From Deltaproteobacteria bacterium (GTDB lineage: Bacteria; Desulfobacterota; Desulfobulbia; Desulfobulbales; Desulfurivibrionaceae), in assembly GCA_013349295.1 (NCBI GenBank), contig DUZW01000010.1, positions 16,975 to 80,974 of the forward strand: DNA of 64,000 nucleotides. The letters are read 5' to 3'. The translations under genes and the position numbers were made by a program. Shown here piece by piece: positions 58,911-64,000 of this stretch. The notes beneath the pieces are model-generated. The model worked only from the letters and a program-made list of their open reading frames with translations, was not told the DNA's origin and searched no databases. Each line of letters opens with the position of its first letter. Position 1 is the stretch's first letter.

Positions 58911-59360
58911 TCACGGTTGATAAACCAATTGGAGCGTACCGACGGTCGAACCGCTCGTCGAATATACCAAACAGCTTCCATTCAAATTGTTGGCCACATC
59001 AATTTGACAACTCCAGTAAAAACCAGGCCACATGCTGTATCCAACCTGAAGGGATGAGCCAGCCATCTTTGCTGGCCCCAGCATCAAATGCGTGGTCTCC
59101 TGCATTGAAAGCGTCGCATCACAGTGGAACTCTCCGGTCGCGATGCTGCCGGAAAAATTTGGCGTGGTCAGCAAACTTAAGATCAGCTCTCGCGGGCTGC
59201 CGCACGTTGCTGCCCAGATGTTATCACTTGGCGCACTTCCCGACCACGAAGTCGCAAAATGTACATTTGAATATACGATGGCAGCCTGAACATCTTGCGC
59301 CTGAGCAGAAGAAGAAAGGCTCAAAAAAAGAGCTACCGGAAACAGTAAGCCGTATTTCAT
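58911..59360 (-). CDS. Small secreted protein of unknown function
   Basis: The 149-residue protein has a clear signal peptide (MKYGLLFPVALFLSLSSSAQAQ, cleavage after AQA expected). The mature 127 residues are rich in Ser, Thr and small hydrophobics and hold four cysteines (near FHCDAT, AATCGSPRE, YWSCQID and GSCLVY), which could form two disulfides. AGGAGGCAAC precedes ATG 59360. I do not recognise a family. It lies 80 bases downstream of the large secreted protein gene on the same strand, so the two could be co-transcribed. A periplasmic or extracellular location is likely. Confidence 0.75.
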   Translation of the reverse strand: MKYGLLFPVALFLSLSSSAQAQDVQAAIVYSNVHFATSWSGSAPSDNIWAATCGSPRELILSLLTTPNFSGSIATGEFHCDATLSMQETTHLMLGPAKMAGSSLQVGYSMWPGFYWSCQIDVANNLNGSCLVYSTSGSTVGTLQLVYQP

Positions 59361-59440
59361 GTTGCCTCCTTTTCATGGACAAGCCGAATTGTTGGGTTGA
59401 TCGCCACGACGACCAACCCAACACGCGGTTTCACCTCCGG

Positions 59441-60880
59441 CTAGACGAAATAATCCAAATTCAACAGAATTGGTTGGCCGACAATGGAGCTCATATTGGC
59501 CGTATTGAGCTCGAGCTGAGCGGCATAGGCAAAGATGGCCCCCTGACTGCCGAAGGTATTCCCCGGGCCGATCATGGCGCTAAAATAGGCGACATCCGAT
59601 GATGAGGGAGTGATCCCCACAACGGTCTGATACAAATAGGCAACGAGTGTTTCGTTGGAAATACCGGGAGCCAATGTCTCGATCATCAATTGTCCAAGTT
59701 CACTCAGATCGGAAATCCCATTTCCTTTTGCAGAGGCAACCCATTGACTGAGCAGGTCGGTCGAGGGCATGGAGTCAAAAGCGGCCGTCAGGAGAGCACA
59801 AGCTCCATAAGTCATCCCGGTTGGTTGTGTATCCAGGGCATACAGGCTGCTGCCAAAAAGTCCGAATTCCACATCGACCAGTACATCCTGCCCATCCGGA
59901 CCGTTAATGGCGAAGCCGTTGGAGGTCGGGGCTAGGGTATACTGGGACAGATCAGCGGAAAACAAGGCAGCATCGTAGCCGGATCCGCCGTTCAAAAGAT
60001 CGTCGCCGAGTCCGCCGTTCACAATATCGTCGCTGTCGCCGAGGTCAATGACGTCATTGAAATTATTGCCGGTAATCCAGTCAGCGCTGCTGGTTGCCGT
60101 GGTTTCAAGCGCTAAGCCGTTTCCGGCATAGTCAACAGCGCGCAGATTGGCGATAAACAGGCCGGAGTCCAGATCCTGATCACCGGTATCCGCCACGGCG
60201 ATCTTGATGGTGTTGGTGCCGAGGGTAGTCGGCGCCACGATGGTCAGTTTGTTTGAAATGCCATCATACTCAAGGGGAAGTGTCCCGCTTGCATTATCCC
60301 TGAAATTGCCAGACAACAGATTGCCTTCAAGTATGCTCAGTGGCTGACTGGCGCTGTTGTTGAACAGGGCGTAGTTGACCCCATTGATATACACCCCGGC
60401 AATATCCACGTAACTACTATTTGAATATTCTTGATATTCATCGGAGCCAAATACCAAATCGAATTGAACGCTCTGCGTGGTCGAACTACTGACGGTAAAC
60501 TGAAACTGCAGCACGGTTGCATCCTGAACCTCGCCGGCACTGGAAAAGGCGGAGTGGACTGTTGCCGAAAGATCTGTATCGGTCTCTGAAGGATCCAGGG
60601 AGACCCCATAGCCGGACTGGGAGTTTGACTGGGGCAGGTCACCATCACCGGAGGTCAGCAAAAGCCCCGCCCCAACGCCCAATGACGAAATACTCCCATC
60701 ATAAAACGAGATTGATGATGTGGTCCGAGGTGTGTAATAATCATCATAAGCGGTTCCGGAACCATATTTGAGGGAGATGCTGGCTGCATCAACGGTTATT
60801 CCTGATGAAGCAGACAAAAGAGCGCCAGTAAGGGACGAAAGGGAATGGGTCGCTGGGTTGTAAAGTGTAAAGACTGACAT
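59441..60880 (-). CDS. Secreted choice-of-anchor L / RTX-type protein
   Basis: The 479-residue protein resembles the choice-of-anchor L type domain in its first 270 residues (VQFDLVFGSDEYQEYSNSS, VDIAGVYINGVNYALFN), then shows RTX-like calcium repeats (DDIVNGGLGDDLLNGGSGYD, residues about 288-310) and a C-terminal helical block (SNETLVAYLYQTVVGITPSSSDVAYFSAMIG) like DUF4214, ending ILLNLDYFV. It has no N-terminal signal peptide, consistent with type I secretion directed by the C-terminus. CAAAGGAGGCGCC precedes ATG 60880. It may bind calcium and anchor to the surface or matrix. The exporter is not in the window; the giant adhesin at 20692 could use the same one. Confidence 0.82.
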   Translation of the reverse strand: MSVFTLYNPATHSLSSLTGALLSASSGITVDAASISLKYGSGTAYDDYYTPRTTSSISFYDGSISSLGVGAGLLLTSGDGDLPQSNSQSGYGVSLDPSETDTDLSATVHSAFSSAGEVQDATVLQFQFTVSSSTTQSVQFDLVFGSDEYQEYSNSSYVDIAGVYINGVNYALFNNSASQPLSILEGNLLSGNFRDNASGTLPLEYDGISNKLTIVAPTTLGTNTIKIAVADTGDQDLDSGLFIANLRAVDYAGNGLALETTATSSADWITGNNFNDVIDLGDSDDIVNGGLGDDLLNGGSGYDAALFSADLSQYTLAPTSNGFAINGPDGQDVLVDVEFGLFGSSLYALDTQPTGMTYGACALLTAAFDSMPSTDLLSQWVASAKGNGISDLSELGQLMIETLAPGISNETLVAYLYQTVVGITPSSSDVAYFSAMIGPGNTFGSQGAIFAYAAQLELNTANMSSIVGQPILLNLDYFV

Positions 60881-61227
60881 ATGGCGCCTCCTTTGCTTTA
60901 AAAATGATCCTTAGAACCATGTTTCTTCTTTTATTATATCATAGCAAATAAAATCGAGAAGAAACGAATAATGAAATCCACATCGTTGACTGCAACGCCT
61001 CAAATGTACGCGCTTAAGAGTTGTCCAAGTTATCAAGAATAAGGAGAGGTCAGGCTGGATACTCCAATTGCCCCCGGGAAGAGGGGAACAATCAAAACTT
61101 AGCAAGTCCTCCGGCAGAGCCGTGAGGTTCATCTGTTTGTTATTATAATTTGTTCTAAGGCAAAACCGGCGATGGGCTTGGAGGGAATTCTCAGACCTGC
61201 CGCAGCAACCCGCCTTGCCCTTTCCCC
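60881..61227. other. Gap of 347 bases between the RTX-type gene and gspD
   Basis: No convincing gene is seen. A minus-strand frame (60911-61231, 106 codons) overlaps the gspD stop by ATGA, but its product (many Cys, Arg, aromatic residues) looks random. The stretch is AT-rich near 60940-60960 and probably holds the promoter of the downstream secreted-protein gene. Confidence 0.4.
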
Positions 61228-63576
61228 TCATTCCCTGTCGCCCTGCACCGCCTGCTTGTCAGACTTGGCCGGCCGCGATGCCGCCGCCGCTGGTTGCTTC
61301 ACATCGAGCCCCTTGCGCAGCCCCTGCATCTTTTCCTGAAACTTCTTGATGTACTGATCCAGCACGTCATCGGATTCGATCACATAGGGGGTGATCATCA
61401 CCAAAAGCTCGGTTTTGGCATTGCTCTGTTTTTCGTACTTAAACGCCCAGCCCAAAAGGGGAATGTCTCCCAGCAGGGGAATCTTGTTCTGGGTAGTGGT
61501 GTTGCCTTTCTTGATCAGACCGCCCATCATGATGGACTGTCCATTTTTCACCGCCAGTTTTGTTTTGAGTTCCCTGGTCGAGATGATCGGTGAGTTTGTC
61601 CCGCCCAGCTTATTTTCGATGGCCGCGCTCACCTGCTGATCAATGTCGAGAATAACCACGCCATCGTAGTTGATCCGCGGCCTGACCTTAAGAATGGTGC
61701 CCGTATCCTTATACTGGATAGTCTTGTCGACCACGGGATAATCCGTGCTGCCAACACGCTCCGTTTCCGTGGTGACAATGGGCACCTGATCACCCACATT
61801 GACGAAGGCCTGTTCGTTGTTGAGCACCAAAATCTGGGGGGAGGAGAGCAGGGAGACATCGGTCTCCGCGGCCAGGGCATTGAGCAGGCCGACAACATCG
61901 TTGGTGCTCCTGAAAACAGAATACGAAAAGCCGCTCTTGATGCTGCTGGCGAAATCGGTCTTGAAAGTCTGACCATAATTCGTGCCATCAATCTTGAGTT
62001 GATTGTTTTTCAAGGCCCATTCAATGCCGAACTCCCAGGAATCATTGAGGGTTACCTCGGCCACCAGCACCTCAATGAGCACCTGACGGGGCAGATTGTC
62101 CAACCGTTCCAGCAGCTTGACCAAGCGGGTGTAATCGGGGGTCAACGCCCGAATCAGAATGATGTTGCGGGTGTCATCGGCCAGCAACAGAGGTTCTCCC
62201 GCGAAATGAAGGCTGGGGGGTTTATTTTTCTTGTCGGTGGTGGTACGGGAATTAGCTCCACCGCGCAGGGAAGCGACCTTACCCCCAGCCATGGGTTTAT
62301 TCGAAGCCTCAAGGCTGGAATCCTGCCGCAGGCCGGATTGATTTTGCCCGGCGGCAGCCCTGGCCTGGGTCTCTCCCCCGATTCCGAAAGGGGTCTTGCC
62401 CTGCGTCCCCGCATCAAAGCCGCCCCTGGCCTGCGTCCCCGTCTCGAGCCCGCTCTTGAGCGGCGTCGCACCATCACCGGGGGCCTTGCCCAGGAGATCC
62501 TCTCCCTCGATCACGGAATTGACCACGGCGGCCAGTTCCGAGGCCACCGAATTGCGCACATTATAGATATAAACAGTCTGTCCCTCGGAAGGGACAACAT
62601 CCAGCTCCCGGATCCAGCGATCGGTGCTGTCCAGCAGCTGCTCGCTTTTGCTGATCAGAAGCAAGGAATTAACCCGCTCAAGAGCAAGAACGGAAACAGC
62701 TTCATGCTCCTTGGGATTGATCGTCAGCGCGGTAAGGATTTCCTGCAGCTCATCCCGCAGGGTAAAAAGCGGCGCATTTTCCACCCGGACCATCCGAACC
62801 TTGAGCGCCGAAAGGGGCGAGCTATCCAGACGGGCAAGCACGCTCACCATATCCAGCACCTTGCTTTCAAAATCACTGACAATGATGGTATTCTGACTGG
62901 CGAGATTATAAATCGAGCCGACCTCGGAGAGATAGGGCTCCACCAGTTTCTGGGCTTCGGCCGAGGCAAGATGAACCACCGGAATAACCTGAACGATCAG
63001 CCGCGAGGATTCCTTGAGGGATCCTGCCTCGGTCGGCCCGTACACCTGCTGGGGCACACCGCCCTTGGATGGATGGATGGAGTAATATTCGCCTTCGTTG
63101 CGCACATCCAGGCCATTGATGTGCAGGATTTTCTGAAAAACGCCGAAGAGCTGATCCTTGCCGATCTTCTGCCCGGAACGGATGTTGACGCTGCCTTTGA
63201 TCTTGGGATCGACGATATAATTGATGCCCAGGGTTTCGGAGATGACCTGGATGAACTCGTAGATATCGGCATTATCAAAATTGAGCAGTATCCCGTCCGC
63301 CCCGACCTCGGCTTTTTGCGACACAGCAGCAACCGGCCCCTTTTTCAGGAACTCGTGCTCACCGACTCCGGAGACGCTCATATCCTTGAGCCGGGACTGG
63401 GGCGTAGCCGCGCCTTCCTTGCCCATTTCCTGCGTCTGATTTTTTCCCGGACTTCTCACGATCTGGTCATTGATTTCCTGGAGATCAACCCAGGGCCGGG
63501 TTGCCTTGGGACCGCAGCCCAGAGTGACGGCAAGAAGCAGGAGAACAAGCAGGGTCTGGATCTGGCAACGCTTCAT
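61228..63576 (-). CDS. gspD: Type II secretion system secretin
   Basis: GspD forms the outer-membrane channel of type II secretion. The 782-residue product has a lipoprotein-like leader ending LAVTLGC (imperfect lipobox, Cys21), then N0 (ILLNFDNADIYEFIQVISETLG), N1-N3 repeats (VIPVVHLASAEAQKLVEPYLS, VYIYNVRNSVASELAAVVNSV), a disordered Gly/Gln-rich insertion at about 375-450 in N3, and the secretin domain (VLVAEVTLNDSWEFGIEW, LLSSPQILVLNNEQAFVNVGDQVPI, GQSIMMGGLIKKGNTTTQ and IPLLGDIPLLGWAFKYE). The lysine-rich tail (PAKSDKQAVQGDRE) replaces the pilotin-binding S domain. Start ATG 63576 follows AGAGGAACTCCAGCC. The proline-rich gene upstream on the same strand is probably part of the same operon. 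Confidence 0.95.
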   Translation of the reverse strand: MKRCQIQTLLVLLLLAVTLGCGPKATRPWVDLQEINDQIVRSPGKNQTQEMGKEGAATPQSRLKDMSVSGVGEHEFLKKGPVAAVSQKAEVGADGILLNFDNADIYEFIQVISETLGINYIVDPKIKGSVNIRSGQKIGKDQLFGVFQKILHINGLDVRNEGEYYSIHPSKGGVPQQVYGPTEAGSLKESSRLIVQVIPVVHLASAEAQKLVEPYLSEVGSIYNLASQNTIIVSDFESKVLDMVSVLARLDSSPLSALKVRMVRVENAPLFTLRDELQEILTALTINPKEHEAVSVLALERVNSLLLISKSEQLLDSTDRWIRELDVVPSEGQTVYIYNVRNSVASELAAVVNSVIEGEDLLGKAPGDGATPLKSGLETGTQARGGFDAGTQGKTPFGIGGETQARAAAGQNQSGLRQDSSLEASNKPMAGGKVASLRGGANSRTTTDKKNKPPSLHFAGEPLLLADDTRNIILIRALTPDYTRLVKLLERLDNLPRQVLIEVLVAEVTLNDSWEFGIEWALKNNQLKIDGTNYGQTFKTDFASSIKSGFSYSVFRSTNDVVGLLNALAAETDVSLLSSPQILVLNNEQAFVNVGDQVPIVTTETERVGSTDYPVVDKTIQYKDTGTILKVRPRINYDGVVILDIDQQVSAAIENKLGGTNSPIISTRELKTKLAVKNGQSIMMGGLIKKGNTTTQNKIPLLGDIPLLGWAFKYEKQSNAKTELLVMITPYVIESDDVLDQYIKKFQEKMQGLRKGLDVKQPAAAASRPAKSDKQAVQGDRE

Positions 63577-63711
63577 GGCTGGAGTTCCTCTTCTGTTCGG
63601 TACATTTTTTTTATGGCGCCGTTATCTGCCACGCTTGCGCCGGGTATTGCCTTCTCGGCCCTTGCCTTTGTCTCAAGCGCGCTGCTGTCCCATGTTACGA
63701 GGCCTTCTTTT

Positions 63712-64000
63712 TTATTGGGCGTCATTTTTCTCACCTCTTCCCAGTGCTTTATTACGCTCTTGCTGTTTCTCGATCAGCATCTGGAACAAATTCTTTGCAT
63801 TAGGCGCCTGGGGATCTCTCTGCGGCTCCGGGCGCCTCCGCAACGGGGTTTTCCGCAATTCTTCGTCGCTCGGTGCAGGCGGAAACGGTTTTCCAGGAAC
63901 GAGAATTTGCGGTACATCCTGCCTTGGGGGGGGGGGGGCGGGGGAAGCCGCAGGCGCCATCACATTGGGCCCCCGAGTCTGGGGGGTCTGGGCCGTTCCC
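63712..64000 (-). CDS. C-terminal end of a proline-rich protein upstream of gspD (partial)
   Basis: The frame is open to the right edge, so only the last 96 residues are seen. They run GTAQTPQTRGPNV, a proline-rich stretch SPAPPPPRQD encoded by 13 consecutive C on this strand (G 63926-63938), then QILVPGKPFPP and NAKNLFQMLIEKQQERNKALG, ending GEKNDAQ. The placement directly before gspD suggests a GspC-like or other secretion-operon protein, but no signature domain is visible here. The stop lies 135 bases before the gspD start. Homopolymer slippage could change the frame. Confidence 0.6.
   Translation of the reverse strand, partial: GTAQTPQTRGPNVMAPAASPAPPPPRQDVPQILVPGKPFPPAPSDEELRKTPLRRRPEPQRDPQAPNAKNLFQMLIEKQQERNKALGRGEKNDAQ

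Noticed and set aside
60911..61231. 106-codon frame overlapping the gspD stop by ATGA
   Set aside because: Product has random composition with scattered cysteines and aromatics; overlap alone is not enough.
1..64000. tRNA, rRNA, tmRNA and integrase/transposase genes
   Set aside because: No T-loop GGTTCGAATC-type motif with matching arms, no rRNA blocks and no recombinase or DDE motifs were found by reading; a dedicated scan was not possible.

Overview
The window looks like chromosomal DNA of a Gram-negative, metabolically versatile anaerobe, most likely a Desulfobacterota bacterium (Desulfobulbales-like). This is inference from gene content and protein flavour: a type II secretion secretin, a NikR-controlled nickel ECF importer, paired arsenosugar-type glycosyltransferases, a sigma-54 two-component system, and a very high density of hybrid histidine kinases. 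No rRNA, tRNA, CRISPR array, integrase or transposase was found, and no gene here fixes the species.

Layout. 1-2452 (minus): hemL followed by the start of the F0F1 ATP synthase operon (atpZ, atpI, and atpB running off the left edge). 2914-6093 (plus): a cluster with a PilZ-like protein, a small ribbon-helix-helix-like protein and a ParA-type ATPase carrying its own zinc ribbon, flanked by two unknown genes. 6103-8917 (minus): a histidine kinase and sigma-54 activator pair. 9170-12585 (plus): a sigma-54 promoter with upstream dyads driving three small proteins that share one N-terminal motif, then a TauE/SafE exporter and a tandem universal stress protein. 12836-14923: a B12-binding-type radical SAM protein and a single-domain Usp. 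14981-19126: a nickel uptake locus (NikMN, NikQ, NikO, outer-membrane barrel) divergent from nikR. 19249-36404: signal transduction and adhesion, with a 1654-residue adhesin, a 7TMR-DISM hybrid kinase, three related kinases (one frameshifted), an HD-GYP regulator and a decayed kinase fragment.

36453-40797: UPF0280, two arsenosugar-type glycosyltransferases, CvpA, a phosphopantetheinyl transferase and a Crp/Fnr regulator. 40947-46477: RelA/SpoT, RNase R and TrmJ. 46964-53408: CorA, a small glycine-rich peptide, an endonuclease III relative, a membrane protein, ThiC, MntP and a two-domain rhodanese. 53602-58802: a receiver / solute-binding-protein-like / CheW fusion, an HDOD protein and HtpG. 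58911-64000 (minus): a secreted small protein, a choice-of-anchor/RTX secreted protein, the secretin GspD and a truncated proline-rich gene.

The main unexplained items are: (1) the receiver-binding protein-CheW fusion; (2) the three adjacent proteins sharing an FAEAGE-type N-terminal module under a sigma-54 promoter next to a TauE exporter; (3) a dispersed family of about 106-bp palindrome-ended elements that supply the stop codons of three genes; and (4) the PilZ/RHH/zinc-ribbon-ParA cluster. Functions given below rest on recognising motifs by eye; no database search was run.
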